A DNA stretch of 64,000 bases from Streptosporangium sp. NBC_01495 (GCF_036250735.1 NZ_CP109431.1:294304-358303), one strand, 5' to 3'; counted from the first letter of the stretch, positions 1-9,683 are shown. Made by a program: numbers and translations. Notes: a model not told the origin generated them from the letters alone.

Positions 1-136
1 CCTCTGCCAGCGCTTCAGCGTCTCGGACGAAGGTGCCGCCGGTGAGGTGGTCCCCGTCTGGAACTCCGAGGCTCCACGCCTGGTCGCCCTCGGCGATGAT
101 CAGGAGGTCGTCATTGGTCTGGTACAAAGTGATCAT
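1..136 (-). CDS. hypothetical protein, partial (3' end outside window)
   Basis: Only the first 45 codons are inside the window. The product starts MITLYQTNDDLLIIAEGDQ and shows no family I recognise. AGGAG lies six bases before the ATG, which fixes the start. It lies 105 nt downstream of the next gene in the same direction and is probably the last visible member of the leftward operon that begins at 3201. The reading frame has clean actinomycete codon bias. Confidence 0.7.
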   Translation of the reverse strand, partial: MITLYQTNDDLLIIAEGDQAWSLGVPDGDHLTGGTFVRDAEALAE

Positions 137-241
137 GGTGGGCTCCTGCGGGACGAAGCTGGTGGGGACGGGCGGCGATGTATGAGGTCTGTTCCCGGAA
201 CAGGGCCGTACGCTGCGATGTGCCAGCCCTTCAACGCCCGG

Positions 242-910
242 TCACCTGCCGGTCAGCACGTTCTCCAACGACTGCCCGTGCAGTTCCCGACGCGCCGGCG
301 ACAGATCGCGTACCGCCTGCAAGAGTAGATGCCCTACCCTCACCGAGTACTGGCTCTCTGCCGTGTTGGAGCCTGCCGCGATCAGTTCCCTCAGCCCCGG
401 CACCTGCTCGTACATCCCGAACTCCTGAAGCGTTCGATGCAGCCCCAGTGCCTGTCCCAGATCTCGAGGTGGCCGGGCTCGGCTCGGCTCCGGCCACAAT
501 GTCGCGATGTAGCGCTCCAGGTCATCGACGAACGCCACGTGCCTGTAGCCAAGGTTCTCGCGCAGGTGGACGACGAAGGACCGGGCGACTACGTGGGCGG
601 CCAGCAGCGGGGTTCCCACGTACCCATCAGCCCAGCTGTCGCGTCCGAGCGCGTTGCGGCCGATCGCTATGGCCAGCCGCGTCGCGCGCTCCCACGCCTC
701 CTCCCCCTTCAGCGACGGGCAGGTGCGCGAGGCCCGGCCGATGACGGCCGCACCGAAGCCGTAGCTGTTGTATGACGGATGCATCCGGTAGGGCATCGCC
801 CATGCCGGCGCGCGATTTATCTTCAGGTGATTGTGGATCGCCTCCTCCTTCTCGGCCCACGCCAGCGCCCGGTCATGCAGGTCCAGTGTGTCGTCGGTGA
901 CCTCGTGCAT
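242..910 (-). CDS. hypothetical protein, paralogue of the gene just upstream
   Basis: A 222-residue soluble protein of unknown function. Its C-terminal half resembles the 211-residue neighbour encoded upstream: both carry TLWP followed by R-A-(K/R)-PPR, then an LHR..(R/L)..FG segment, a PxLxxLxxxGxxxxxxY segment and a helical end. The two genes therefore look like a tandem duplication. The ATG shares one base with the stop of the upstream gene (TGATG), so translation is probably coupled. There is no signal peptide or membrane segment. Confidence 0.75.
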   Translation of the reverse strand: MHEVTDDTLDLHDRALAWAEKEEAIHNHLKINRAPAWAMPYRMHPSYNSYGFGAAVIGRASRTCPSLKGEEAWERATRLAIAIGRNALGRDSWADGYVGTPLLAAHVVARSFVVHLRENLGYRHVAFVDDLERYIATLWPEPSRARPPRDLGQALGLHRTLQEFGMYEQVPGLRELIAAGSNTAESQYSVRVGHLLLQAVRDLSPARRELHGQSLENVLTGR

Positions 911-1545
911 CAGCTCTCCTTGAGCAGGGTGTGCACCTGTTCGTACAGGGGGTCGGCGAAGCGGGCCTTGAGGGTGACACTGCCGGGGTTGGCGACCCGG
1001 CGCAGCAGGTTGCGCAGCGCCGCGGCGTAGGTAGGGCCAGAGGATGTGCCGAGCGTGACCAAGTCAGCCAGGTAAGGTACGCCGCCGTCGCCGAAGGCTC
1101 GCATGTACCGGTGCAGGTTGAGCGTGGCATGAATGCTGGAAGGGCGAGGGGGTTTGGCTCTGGTGGCCTTCGGCCACAGGGTGCGGGTTACCTGCTGGAT
1201 GTGTGCGGCTAGGGGCGACTCGTGGGCGGCGAGCGCATGCTGGGTGCGGGCCACGGCGTGGCCGGCCAGCAGCGTCAGACCGCAGCGGACGGTCACGGTG
1301 GTGCTGCGTCTTTGGGTAGCGTGACGGCCGATGGCTGCCGCGGTATCCATGAGGGGTGCGACCATGGCGGTCATGGCGGCGTGGACATCGCCCGCTGGGT
1401 CGGCGCACATGGCCATGAACATCACCGTCTTGGCCCGCTGGTAGGAGGGCGTCGTCCACGCGGGGACATCCCAGGGGACGTGAGGCGGCGGGTCGTCCAT
1501 CGTCCACAGCATCCACGGATCGTGCTCGGCTGTATCGGTGGTCAC
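910..1545 (-). CDS. hypothetical protein, tandem paralogue
   Basis: A 211-residue soluble protein, mostly helical by eye, of unknown function. It shares with the next gene a TLWPKATRAKPPR motif (about residue 125) and a following LHRYMRAFG segment. The start overlaps the stop of the upstream gene by four bases (ATGA) and its stop overlaps the start of the downstream paralogue by one, so it is translated within an operon. Nothing in the sequence suggests catalysis, export or membrane attachment. Confidence 0.75.
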   Translation of the reverse strand: MTTDTAEHDPWMLWTMDDPPPHVPWDVPAWTTPSYQRAKTVMFMAMCADPAGDVHAAMTAMVAPLMDTAAAIGRHATQRRSTTVTVRCGLTLLAGHAVARTQHALAAHESPLAAHIQQVTRTLWPKATRAKPPRPSSIHATLNLHRYMRAFGDGGVPYLADLVTLGTSSGPTYAAALRNLLRRVANPGSVTLKARFADPLYEQVHTLLKES

Positions 1546-2450
1546 CGTGTCTCCCGTGTCTCCTGTGCCGGCAGGTCCCCATGGGTGCGGATGTGGCGCA
1601 AGATGGCCGCGCAGTGCCGCATGGCCTCGGCCAGAGGGCCCTCTCCGTCGGCGGCGCCGTGCTCCAGTCTGGCGCAGTACAAGGCGGCCCAGCCGTCCCA
1701 GCTGAGCAGAGCGTTCTCAGAAGAGGTCTCCGGCACGTTCCCATTGACCGGGGTGTTCATTATCAGTTCGGCCTTCTCCTCGAGGCTGAGGGCCTCCCAC
1801 GCCGGGCCGCTCAGCGCAGGATCGCGCGCAGGCGCCCGACCGGAGTCGTCGATGGCCATGCAGATGGCCCCAGCCAGTGCCCGGCCGGTGTTGCGGTAGG
1901 CGTAGGCGGCCTGAGGGACGGCGGCATCAGCCAGATCCGCGAAGCGCTCAACAGCCTCCTCCCACACCTCCAGGTCGACTGCCACCGCCGTGGTGATGTC
2001 CCCGGCGACCAGCCGCTCAATGGTCTCCAGCGGCAAGTCCGTGAGCTCGCGGATCTCCCGGGGCGACAGCCCGATCGCGAACGCGCCACGCACCAGCGGG
2101 TCGCGCCGCTCGATCATTTCCTGGTTGGCCAGGAACCAGTCGCGCAGCGCGGCATCGGCCTTGTCCTCACTGGCGAAGTACAAGGCGGGCTCGCCAGCCG
2201 CCGGCGCCTGGCCGGGGCGGGCGTCGTCGGCCAGGAGCTGTGACAGCGCCTGGGAGGTGATGCCGATCTCACGGGCGGCCTTGGACTTGTTCCCGCCATG
2301 GGCGGCGACCAGATCCCGCAGAGCAGCCCGGTACATCTCGCCGTAGAAGCTGTTCGCGGCGCTGCGTGCGTCTTTGGCGGCGCGGGCCCGGCGGGCCGGA
2401 TCGGTGATTCCGGCGATCACCGCCTCCGGCGTCGGCTCAGAGGTACTCAT
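1542..2450 (-). CDS. putative DNA-binding protein with two helix-turn-helix-like segments
   Basis: The start chosen is the ATG of MSTSEPTPEA, giving 302 residues. The frame is open 46 codons further, but that part runs into the upstream gene and is Arg/Ser-rich. Residues 52-75 (NKSKAAREIGITSQALSQLL) look like a phage-regulator or Fis-type helix-turn-helix, and residues 126-150 (LSPREIRELTDLPLETIERL) like a sigma region-4 helix-turn-helix. The rest is acidic and helical. It overlaps the upstream gene by 14 nt and the downstream gene by 4 nt. It may regulate the operon, but that is inference. Confidence 0.7.
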   Translation of the reverse strand: MSTSEPTPEAVIAGITDPARRARAAKDARSAANSFYGEMYRAALRDLVAAHGGNKSKAAREIGITSQALSQLLADDARPGQAPAAGEPALYFASEDKADAALRDWFLANQEMIERRDPLVRGAFAIGLSPREIRELTDLPLETIERLVAGDITTAVAVDLEVWEEAVERFADLADAAVPQAAYAYRNTGRALAGAICMAIDDSGRAPARDPALSGPAWEALSLEEKAELIMNTPVNGNVPETSSENALLSWDGWAALYCARLEHGAADGEGPLAEAMRHCAAILRHIRTHGDLPAQETRETR

Positions 2451-3201
2451 ACCGCTCTTCCTGGTCGCGTTCCATCGCCTGGTCGACTTCTTCCAGCAGC
2501 CGCCGGAAATCGGCGATCTCCTGCGGTGTGGGGACATGCACAGGCACGTCCTGCTGCACGGTGATGGTGAACTCGCCGTGCCCGGCATCCCCGCTTACCT
2601 CGATCCGGACCGCTTCGCATACCGCGTACTGCGCGCGCATGCCCAGTGCCTCGTACAGGGATATCTCGACGTTTTGGGCGGTGTATCTGGCTGCCGCCTG
2701 CGCCAGGTGGGCCTCAGCGGCATCCTCCAGCGTGGTTGGCGTACTTGGGTACCTGTCGTCGAGTTCGTCTCCGAGACGAGCCTCGCCGGTCTGCATGACT
2801 TCCCAGCCGTCGCCCGGCACCCGGGTGGACAGGGTCCAGGTGTAGGGGGCGAGGGGGACGCCCTCGACGTCGCTGGCATCCCATACCGGCTCGGTGCTGC
2901 ATTCGGCCGCAGCGCGCACCTGGGCTTCGTAGTGCGCTTCGGCGTCGCCGTCGTCGTCGAAGTCGACCGTCTCGCACCCGTTAGGGTCGATATGAACGAC
3001 CGCGCGGCGGGTGATGCCGAGCGGACTGGTGTACTCCTTCAAGGTGATGTTCATGGATTCGTTGCCGTCGGCATCATCCGCGCTGCTGGAGCGCAAGGTA
3101 GCGCCATCGTCCAAGGCTTCGAGGATCTTCTGCTGGTGCTCCGGCGTGAGGTGGCCGCGCTCAGCGGCGGTCACCTGCCAGGAGGATTCGATGACTCGCA
3201 C
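2437..3201 (-). CDS. hypothetical acidic protein, first gene of operon
   Basis: A 254-residue acidic protein with no recognised family, beginning at a GTG. The same frame is open about 24 codons further upstream to a TAG, but that stretch contains a palindrome and AT-rich promoter-like DNA, so GTG at 3201 is preferred. The C-terminal part (FTITVQQDVPVHVPTPQEI) looks like a beta-rich domain. As the first of the overlapping leftward genes it is probably the target of the operator at 3220-3241. Confidence 0.65.
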   Translation of the reverse strand: MRVIESSWQVTAAERGHLTPEHQQKILEALDDGATLRSSSADDADGNESMNITLKEYTSPLGITRRAVVHIDPNGCETVDFDDDGDAEAHYEAQVRAAAECSTEPVWDASDVEGVPLAPYTWTLSTRVPGDGWEVMQTGEARLGDELDDRYPSTPTTLEDAAEAHLAQAAARYTAQNVEISLYEALGMRAQYAVCEAVRIEVSGDAGHGEFTITVQQDVPVHVPTPQEIADFRRLLEEVDQAMERDQEERYEYL

Positions 3202-3219
3202 ACCAACAATGAAACCACG

Positions 3220-3241
3220 GCTTTCAATCTTCTGAAAGCCG
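3220..3241. promoter_or_regulatory. palindromic operator upstream of leftward operon
   Basis: GGCTTTCA, six bases, TGAAAGCC: a perfect 8+6+8 inverted repeat 18 bp upstream of the GTG at 3201. It lies beside an unusually AT-rich stretch (3243-3270) that could hold the promoter. Confidence 0.55.
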
Positions 3242-3382
3242 TTCTTTAAATTTTTTCCAAGCGAAACTTTCAGTACTTCTTCGCTGCACTAGCGGCTGTT
3301 CGGCGCTGCCAGCACCGCGCACCGATCCACCATCTGCCACCCCGCGGCGACGTGGCGCACGCAAGAGCCATGGGCGCCGCGA

Positions 3383-4039
3383 TCACGCCCCGCCGTCCGC
3401 AGCAGTGCGCGGATCGCGGATGGAGTACAGCCCGATCACCTCGTTGACGACCGCGATGAACCGAGAGTCGTAGGGCTCCAGTGAGCCGCTGGGGAGCACG
3501 ACCTCACCCGTGTTACGCCAGCTGCCGCCCGGCGCTTGCTCCCACCGGCGCCACCCTTGCGCACTTCCGCCGACGAAAATCCTGCCCGGCTCTCGCATCC
3601 ACGCGGTTTCCGCCTCCACCGCGGCCCACTCGGCCGCTCGGGCGGCTTCCTGCTCGGTGCGGTTCACCCGGCTGTTCTCGGCACGCAGCGCAAGAGCAGC
3701 GGCCTTCAACACAGTACGCCGGTCCTCGGGCCAGGCCTCATCCACTCCGCAGTCGCAGGTGCCCCGGCCGCGCGACAACCATGCGCACGACTCAGCATGG
3801 GTCTCAGGCGGGGCTGAGACGGTGTCGTACTGGTTGGAGATGAAGACCGCGATATCACCCGGTTCATCGCCTGGCGAGGCGGCGACATAACCAGACACAA
3901 TGAACGGATCATGAATGGGGGACCAAACCGCCCACGGCTCACCACCGAGGTCGACGGCCGTGATGAGGACGCGGCTGGTGACCTGGCGGCCCGCCACGTC
4001 CCTGGTGTAGACACCATGGCGAATCTCGTAGTCCGGCAT
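3383..4039 (-). CDS. hypothetical protein
   Basis: A 218-residue soluble protein starting MPDYEIRHGVYTRDVAG. GAAGGAA lies about seven bases before the ATG, which fixes this start. The same frame is open further upstream into a broken methyltransferase gene, but that is accidental. A Cys-rich patch (GTCDCGVDEAW, about residues 110-120) is followed by a helix of Ala, Glu and Arg and a C-terminal segment YDSRFIAVVNEVIGLYSI. No family was recognised. It is intact, unlike the genes upstream of it. Confidence 0.7.
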   Translation of the reverse strand: MPDYEIRHGVYTRDVAGRQVTSRVLITAVDLGGEPWAVWSPIHDPFIVSGYVAASPGDEPGDIAVFISNQYDTVSAPPETHAESCAWLSRGRGTCDCGVDEAWPEDRRTVLKAAALALRAENSRVNRTEQEAARAAEWAAVEAETAWMREPGRIFVGGSAQGWRRWEQAPGGSWRNTGEVVLPSGSLEPYDSRFIAVVNEVIGLYSIRDPRTAADGGA

Positions 4040-4620
4040 GAGGCTTCCTTCGGATCGCAGCCTGAAAACACCGCAGGTCAAAAGACATGCGGCATCGCGT
4101 GCGTTGGAATCCTCAGCCAAAGGCTGCCACCAGCCACGTATGCGGCTGTGTATCGATGTTAGTCGAACGAGGACTCCCCCGCCGAGATGACAATGTCGTG
4201 GATTGCCTGCACCACGAGAACGCGTCACATTCGGCAGGCTGAACTCTCGCTGGGCCCCCGGATCGACCCGCTGCTGAGCAGCTCCGAAGGGGCTAAGCGC
4301 AGCACGCAGGTGCTGGCCGATCTGGCGGTGACGGCAGCCCAGATTGGTGCCCACCGGGGAACTCTTCGCGGCTCCGGGCGTCATGTGCATCAGGCCCGAC
4401 GCCGTCGCCGTTGTGGCGGTCGCCCGGCCAGGCAAGGAGACCATGATCACCTGGGTGGGCGACCGCCGGACGTGCGGCTGAAATGGGATTGAGCAGACGC
4501 AGTACACCACCGACCACGCGGTGGGCCAGCACACGGGGCGCCTTGAGAACTGGCCGCCGCAGATCGCACCCGCAACCGTGGCTTTGAGATCACCCTTGCT
4601 CAGCCCCCCAGCGTCAGTAC
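4040..4620. other. gap with possible decayed small gene
   Basis: No intact gene. On the plus strand, 4230-4345 in one frame (PRIDPLLSSSEGAKRSTQVL) followed by 4347-4481 in another frame (PGVMCIRPDAVAVVAVARPG, then a TGA) reads like a frameshifted remnant of a small protein. No family can be named. Confidence 0.25.
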
Positions 4621-4639
4621 CTTGCACGCGCTCGGACGT

Positions 4640-5191
4640 CCCGACGTGGCCGCCTCGGTCACCGAGCTCGCGGCCGTCGTCCTGGCGGATCCTCCGGTCG
4701 AGGATCGGCTGCCCATCGGGCAGGGCCGGGTCATAGAAGCCGCAGCCGTCGACCCGGTCGCCATCGGCCAGGAGGACCTGGGCCAGCAGCAGCCCGCCCG
4801 GGGCCAGGAGCCGCGCCGCCGCGGCCAGAACCGCCGCCGCCGGGCCGGGTCCGGCGGCGAGCTGGTTGAGCGCCGCGTTCGCCACCACCACCAAGTCGAC
4901 CGGCCCCGTCTGGGCCGGGTCGAGGTCTTCGATCCGGCAACACACCGTCCGCAGCGTCTGGCCGGGCACGGCGGGCCGGGCCGCGGCCAGCATGGCAGGA
5001 CTGGCGTCGACAAGGACCACCTCGACGCGGGCCGCACCGTAGCGGCTCAGGAAATGCCCGGTGCCGCTGGGGACCTCGGCGACGGTCATGCCGGGGCACA
5101 ACAGCCCGTTCAGCAGTCGCGGCGCCGCCAGCTGGGCGATCTCGGCGGCGTAGGAGACGGCCCGCTGCTCATAACCACAGACGCCGCTCAT
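4640..5191 (-). pseudogene. SAM-dependent methyltransferase, 3' end lost
   Basis: The N-terminal part is a class I methyltransferase: the SAM-binding segment MTVAEVPSGTGHFLSRYG, an acidic strand end VVLVDASPAMLA, and the later ARLLAPGGLLLAQ strand. After the segment FYDPALPDGQPILDRRIRQD the sequence stops looking like a methyltransferase and runs open for 190 codons of low-quality sequence into the next gene. The conserved C-terminal sheet is missing. The start overlaps the stop of the dehydrogenase-like gene by four bases, so it was once part of the same operon. A truncated or frameshifted pseudogene is the likeliest reading. Confidence 0.6.
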
Positions 5192-6190
5192 GGCCGCATC
5201 CGGTAGAACTGGGCGTGCTGGATGAGCACAGGATGCCTCAAGGCGCCGTCGCAGGCGATCAGCGCGCTTCGCACGGCGGGATCATCGGTGCCGAGCAGCG
5301 CGGTGCGGGCGAGCCGCACCAGGTAGGGGGCGGCGTTGACGGTGTAGGCGCAGGTGGCGGTGACCGGCACCAGCGCCGGCCACACATCGACCTTGACGTG
5401 CAAGATGGCGCCGACCAGGTGCGGTGCGTCGCCCGGCTGTTGCAGGGGCCCGCAGGTGGGCAGGTAACCGGGCCCGTACCCACAGGTGGCGTCCACGATG
5501 ACCGCGCCGGGCCGCATCACTCCCAGATCCGCGTCCGTGATCATGGGTGGGGTGTCGAACGTCGAGACGAGGATCGCGCCGATCACGAGATCGGCGTCTT
5601 TCAGGCACTCCAGCAACCTCGCCCGGCCGTTGACCACCACCCCCACCCCGGGGGGCGCGATCTGCTCGTATGCCTTCTGGGAGGCCTCGCTGGCACACAG
5701 CACGACCACCCGCGCCCCCAGCGCCGCAGCGGTGCGGGCCGCGGCGGCGCCGACGTTGCCGCTGCCGATGACGACGACATCGGCCGGGGCCGCCCCGTCG
5801 ACGCGGGCGAGCAGCACGCCGCGCCCGGCCGGGTGCTACAGGGCATGGGCGCCGGCGAATACCGCTTGGATGCCGGCGATCTGCCCGCCGGGCCGTCCCA
5901 GCGGAAACCGGCCGTCCTCGGCGAAGAACTCATAACTCCACGCCGTCACCCCGCTCTTCTGCAAGGCGGCCATCAGGTCGGCATCGCCCTCGGCGTGAAA
6001 CAGGGCGCCGATGTGCTGCCCGGCCGACAGGCGGCTCAGATCGGCGGGGTCCGGGGACTTCTAGCGCAGGACCAGCGGCGCCGCCCACACCTCGCCGGGG
6101 CTGGCGAGGCGGACCTTGGCCGCGCGGTAGGCGTCGTCGTCGATGAAGGTGCCCTCGCCGATACCGGGCTCGGCGCTGGATCCAGACCTC
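5188..6190 (-). pseudogene. alanine dehydrogenase/PNT-like protein with two in-frame TAG codons
   Basis: The frame encodes an AlaDH/PNT-family protein: an N-terminal GIGEGTFIDDDAYRAA segment, then the Rossmann motif VVVIGSGNVGAAAARTAAAL, DADLVIGAILV, and RPGAVIVDATCGYGPG. Two in-frame TAG codons lie at 6061-6063 and 5836-5838, and sequence before about residue 35 of a normal AlaDH is missing. The part after the second TAG (5188-5817) is open and could start at an internal TTG/ATG-like codon. The neighbours in the same operon are also broken, so decay is more likely than suppression. The natural substrate cannot be told; the family oxidises or forms amino acids with NAD. Confidence 0.6.
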
Positions 6191-6317
6191 TGGGGTCGGT
6201 GATGGGGCGCGTGTTTGCACCATCACCCAGCGGAAGCGGCCCGGCCAGCGCATCGGCTGGCGCGCTGTTGTCGACGCGTTGTTCACCCGCTGTCGAAGAA
6301 ATCCACGCCCTCGCAGG

Positions 6318-7528
6318 TCACCGTGGGGACAGCAAGGTCAGCAACGCGTGGTGGTAGGCCGCCTGGATCGCCGGGATCGACGCGGTGCGGATCCGCTCGT
6401 CCGTGCCGTGGAGGCCAATATGGTCCACACCAAAACCCGCAGTGGCCTCGATTCCGAGACCGGCCAGGTAATTTCCGATGTTCGACGGCCCGGCGATCTT
6501 CGGGGCGGTGCTCAGCCCGGCCGCGGCGGCGGCCCGCAGCAGGGCCGTCTTCACCGCCGACCCCTCCCCCAGCCGGTAGGCGGGCCAACGGGTGGTGATC
6601 TCCACATGGGTCGGCTGGGTGCCGGGCCAGGCGACGTCGACGGCGGCAATGGTGCTGCGCAGCAGGTTCTCAGCGGCCTGGCCGTCCAGGGCGGGGGTGA
6701 GGCGGACATCGACGTTGAGCGTGCACAGGTCCGGCACCGTCGAATACCCCTCACCGCCGGTGATGGCGGTCACGGTGAGCTTGGCCGGCAGGGGAAAGTC
6801 CTCTCCAGCGGTGGACGGTAGCTCGGCCTCCCCCAGGGCGCCGATGAGCGTCGCGGCCTTGGCGATGGCGCTGGGCGTGCTCGCTCGGCCGCCGGAGTGG
6901 CTGGCCACCCCGTGCACATGCAGTCGCGCCCGCAGCACCCCCCGGCCGCCGGTCACGACGTGCTCAACGCCCGGGTAACCGATCATCACGCCGTCGACAC
7001 GGTCGGGGGCGCCGGGGCCCTCGAAGTAGGCTTTCGCGCCGCCGAACGCCCCGGTGTGCTCATCGACGTCCAGCAGCAGCACCACGGCGCCGTGCAACTG
7101 CGCGTGGACGGCCTGCAGGCGGGCCAGGACGTGCGCGAAGATCGCCACTCCGGCTTTTGAGTCGGATGCGCCGCGCCCGTGCAGCCACCCGTCGACGAGC
7201 TCGCCGGACGTCGGCGGATAAGACCATGCGGCCTCGTCGCCGTAGGGGCGGTGTCCAGGCAGGCGTCGAGAACGTAGCGGGGGCCCGGGTGGGCGCCGGT
7301 GACCTCGCACACCAGCGCGACCGTCATCCCGCCGGGCGCGGTCAGCTGCCGCACCTTCAGGTCGTGCTCGCCCAGCCAGGCCGCCACGTGGTCGAGCACC
7401 GGGTCATAGGAGTCGATGCCGCCGCGGCTGGGGATGCGCACCAGGTCCTGGGTGAGCTCCACCACGGCGTCGTGGTCGTCGCGGGCCGCCCGCAGCGTGG
7501 CGGCGATGTTCATCTGATCGGTGCTCAT
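6318..7528 (-). pseudogene. M20-family metallopeptidase, one frameshift
   Basis: An M20 (dipeptidase/deacylase-type) zinc peptidase. The first frame runs from ATG 7528 (MSTDQMNIAATLRAARDDHD) to VLDACLDTAP, and the other frame resumes at YGDEAAWSYPPTSGEL, GRGASDSKAG, then LDVDEHTG and a C-terminal GVDHIGLHGTDE. The switch falls at about 7236-7246 and needs one base. The metal-ligand regions (the D of GASDSK, E of DEHTG, H of GLHGTDE) are otherwise present. The start overlaps the XRE gene stop by four bases. In this degraded operon a real inactivation is more likely than a sequencing error, but both are possible. Confidence 0.65.
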
Positions 7529-8299
7529 GCCCGCCCCTGTCGTACGACGTCGAGGTCTCTGACCTGCTGCACGGTTTCGATACGGCGGGCCGCGGCGTAG
7601 GCCTGGCGGCCGTGATCCAGCAGCCGTGACGCCGGCGCCGGCCCGACGACGATCCCGGAGTCGAATGCCTCGTGCGAGGTCAGCGACGGGATCGGGATCA
7701 CCGCTTGACGTTCGCTGGAACAGAAGAACCGCTCGGGTGCCAACGGATCCTCCACGATTCCCAGATGCAACGTTTTGATCCCCTCGCTACGGTCGCAGGG
7801 GTCACGTAGCTTCAGCAACCGCAATAGGTGATCTTTGAGGATCTGATGGTGCGGCGGCCCGAACAGCACTCGGTAGCAGATCAGCGTCGGCCGCTCCTCC
7901 AAGGCGTCCTCGATCGCCCGCAGATACTGCACGTCCCGCGCCCGAGAGCCCATCACGATCAAAAACTCCTGGGCCTCGCTGACGACGCGGGCCATGGCCC
8001 GCCGCAGATCGGGGAACCCGACCAGCAACTGCACCGGCGCGCTGGCCAAGACCCTCGTCCTGGTGGGCGAACAGCACATCGGCCGATAGGGCATAGATGT
8101 CGCACAAGGTCTTGCGGTGGCCGATGCTGGTGGTGTGGCGGCCGAGCTCCCAGCCGCTGACCATGCTCGGCGTCACCCCCGAGCGTCCCTCGCAGGTGTG
8201 CAGATCCATCTGCTCGACGACGTCTTCCAACGTCCAGTTGCGCGCCTGGCGGGCCCGGCGCAGCGGCGTCGGTTCCCGGTCGCGTCCCGCAGGGGCCAT
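7525..8299 (-). pseudogene. XRE-family regulator with C-terminal domain, frameshifted
   Basis: The N-terminal part is a Cro/CI-type helix-turn-helix: TPLRRARQARNWTLEDVVEQ, then TPSMVSGWELGRHTTSI. After FAHQDEGL the frame is lost near 8050-8065, and a second frame continues as RVLASAPVQLLVGF and a C-terminal domain with FLIVMGSRARDVQYLRAIED, which looks like the nucleotide- or ligand-sensing domains seen behind XRE heads in actinomycetes. It is the first gene of the broken M20/AlaDH/methyltransferase operon and was probably its regulator. Confidence 0.6.
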
Positions 8300-8340
8300 G
8301 GGCCCTCACCTCATCCAACGCGCGCGGGGCGCCGCCCCGT

Positions 8341-8844
8341 TTACGGATGGTGCACGGTCATGTGCCGGATCGGTTCCTCTGTCATGAGCTTCTCGCAGAT
8401 CCGCAGCATGTCCATGTTCGCGGAGTTACGCAGCCGTATGTAGCCCTGGGGTGGGTGCCAGGAGCCAAGGTGGTCGCGCAGCTCCTCCCCCGTCAACCCC
8501 TCATACTCACGCACCCGCAGGATCGGGATCGCATACGCCTTCTCGAGGTCTTGGGTGTACTCCAGCACGCTCGCACCGTTACCGGGCCGAACCTGTTCGG
8601 CGATCGCGGCGACCTCCTCGGGAGTACCCACAACGGCCGGCGCCAGATCGATGATCGCGCACAGCCGACTGACGGGGGCATTGAGGTAGACGAACCACGT
8701 GGTGGGCAGGTCGGGAAGGAAACGGCGACGAAACTCATGGCGCTTCATCCGCTGCCAGATGAGGTCGTAGTACTCGGCGTACAGCGACATGACGATGGGC
8801 TCTGCGGTCGCCCCTGGACTGGTATCGAACAACGCCTCTTGCAT
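8341..8844 (-). CDS. ASCH/PUA-like domain protein
   Basis: A 167-residue protein starting MQEALFDTS; GAAGGA sits just upstream. A longer start at 8886 lacks a ribosome site. The segment PIVMSLYAEYYDLIWQRMKR, then HEFRRRF and TTWFVYLNAPVSRLCAIIDL, matches the pattern of ASCH/EVE-type PUA-like domains: K..E.R, then a strand VYL.AP. The family binds nucleic acid or modified bases; this is a fold-level guess. It reads in the same direction as the broken cluster but is intact, separated from it by 41 bp. Confidence 0.55.
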   Translation of the reverse strand: MQEALFDTSPGATAEPIVMSLYAEYYDLIWQRMKRHEFRRRFLPDLPTTWFVYLNAPVSRLCAIIDLAPAVVGTPEEVAAIAEQVRPGNGASVLEYTQDLEKAYAIPILRVREYEGLTGEELRDHLGSWHPPQGYIRLRNSANMDMLRICEKLMTEEPIRHMTVHHP

Positions 8845-9028
8845 GATTCCTTCACCGGTCTGTCGGACGGATGCTGAGGAAACCATGGTGCCCGCTGGCC
8901 CCGTGAGACGCAGGAGGATCGATCAACCTGGCACCTGCTCCCGGGTGCGTCCAACCAAGTGAAGCATCCGGGAGCTGCCGATCCTGGAGGTGCGCTGGAC
9001 TCCTTCAGTGCGCGACAGCGTGATCGGC

Positions 9029-9249
9029 CGATGTCGTCTACGGGGGGATCGGCGCGCTGCCTGACGGGGCATGGACGCTCACCCTGTGCGGCCCGGGCAA
9101 CAAAGATGAGGTCGGCTTCAAGAAACGGAGCCCCTAGCGACGTTCAGGACGCGGGTCGGTGTCGAGGCCGCGACATGCGTGGTGATCTGGCCCGAGGTCA
9201 GGGGCGCGATGAAGCAGGAGCGAGACGCCCGCTTAGCGGACAAGGCGTA
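9029..9249 (+). pseudogene. remnants of a coding sequence
   Basis: Two short open stretches with coding-like composition: the first reads VVYGGIGALPDGAWTLTLCG and ends in TAG at about 9135; the second reads EAATCVVIWPEVRGAMKQER and ends in TAG at 9249. The strong terminator 20 bp later fits a former gene end. Family unknown. Apart from this, 8887-9636 holds no gene. Confidence 0.3.
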
Positions 9250-9270
9250 GCAACAGTCGGCCGTGACGAA

Positions 9271-9305
9271 CCGGCCAGGAGGCTTCACCTTCGTCTCCTG
9301 GCCGG
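9271..9305 (+). terminator. strong hairpin, terminator-like
   Basis: CCGGCCAGGAG and CTCCTGGCCGG form a perfect 11-bp stem with a 13-base loop. There is no T-run; such stems are usual in high-GC actinomycetes. It follows the last stop of the decayed coding sequence. Confidence 0.6.
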
Positions 9306-9636
9306 GCCTCGCTCTGACACGGCGGTCGGCTTCTGGGCCGAGAGCACGGCGGCTACTGCGGCGACGTCGGCCGGTTCCGTACTGGCCGCCAGGCGGCGAC
9401 GACGTTGGAGCGCCCGAGGGTTCGGCCTCTCACCTTCCAAGGATTCTCGGGAGCCCTGGACGGGGGGCAGCGGCCAGCCGAGCATGTCCGCGTCCGGGTA
9501 CCTTGGCCAGCGCACCCGCATACCACTAGGCTGGTCTCCGGTAGACACTGCTACCCCCGTCAGCACATGTGGCCTGGACTCACGCGTGCGGTGATGACGG
9601 AAAGAGGTGGACGCCCCGCAGCCGACGGAATCTGAC

Positions 9637-9675
9637 ATCTGTCGGTGTGCTGGTCCAGGGCGCCACACCGCAGAT
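9637..9675. promoter_or_regulatory. inverted repeat before ParA-like gene
   Basis: ATCTGTCGGTGTG, 14 bases, CACACCGCAGAT: 12-13 bp arms with one unpaired base, ending 8 bp before the ATG at 9684. A likely operator. Confidence 0.5.
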
Positions 9676-9683
9676 TGGCTGAC

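Noticed and set aside
3383..5191. A single 602-codon protein
   Set aside because: It fuses the start of a methyltransferase with an unrelated protein through 190 codons of poor composition; a ribosome site at 4039 supports a separate gene.
5188..6190. Amber suppression or a selenoprotein-like reading of the two TAG codons
   Set aside because: Neighbouring genes have frameshifts, the N-terminus is also missing, and no suppressor tRNA is present in the window.
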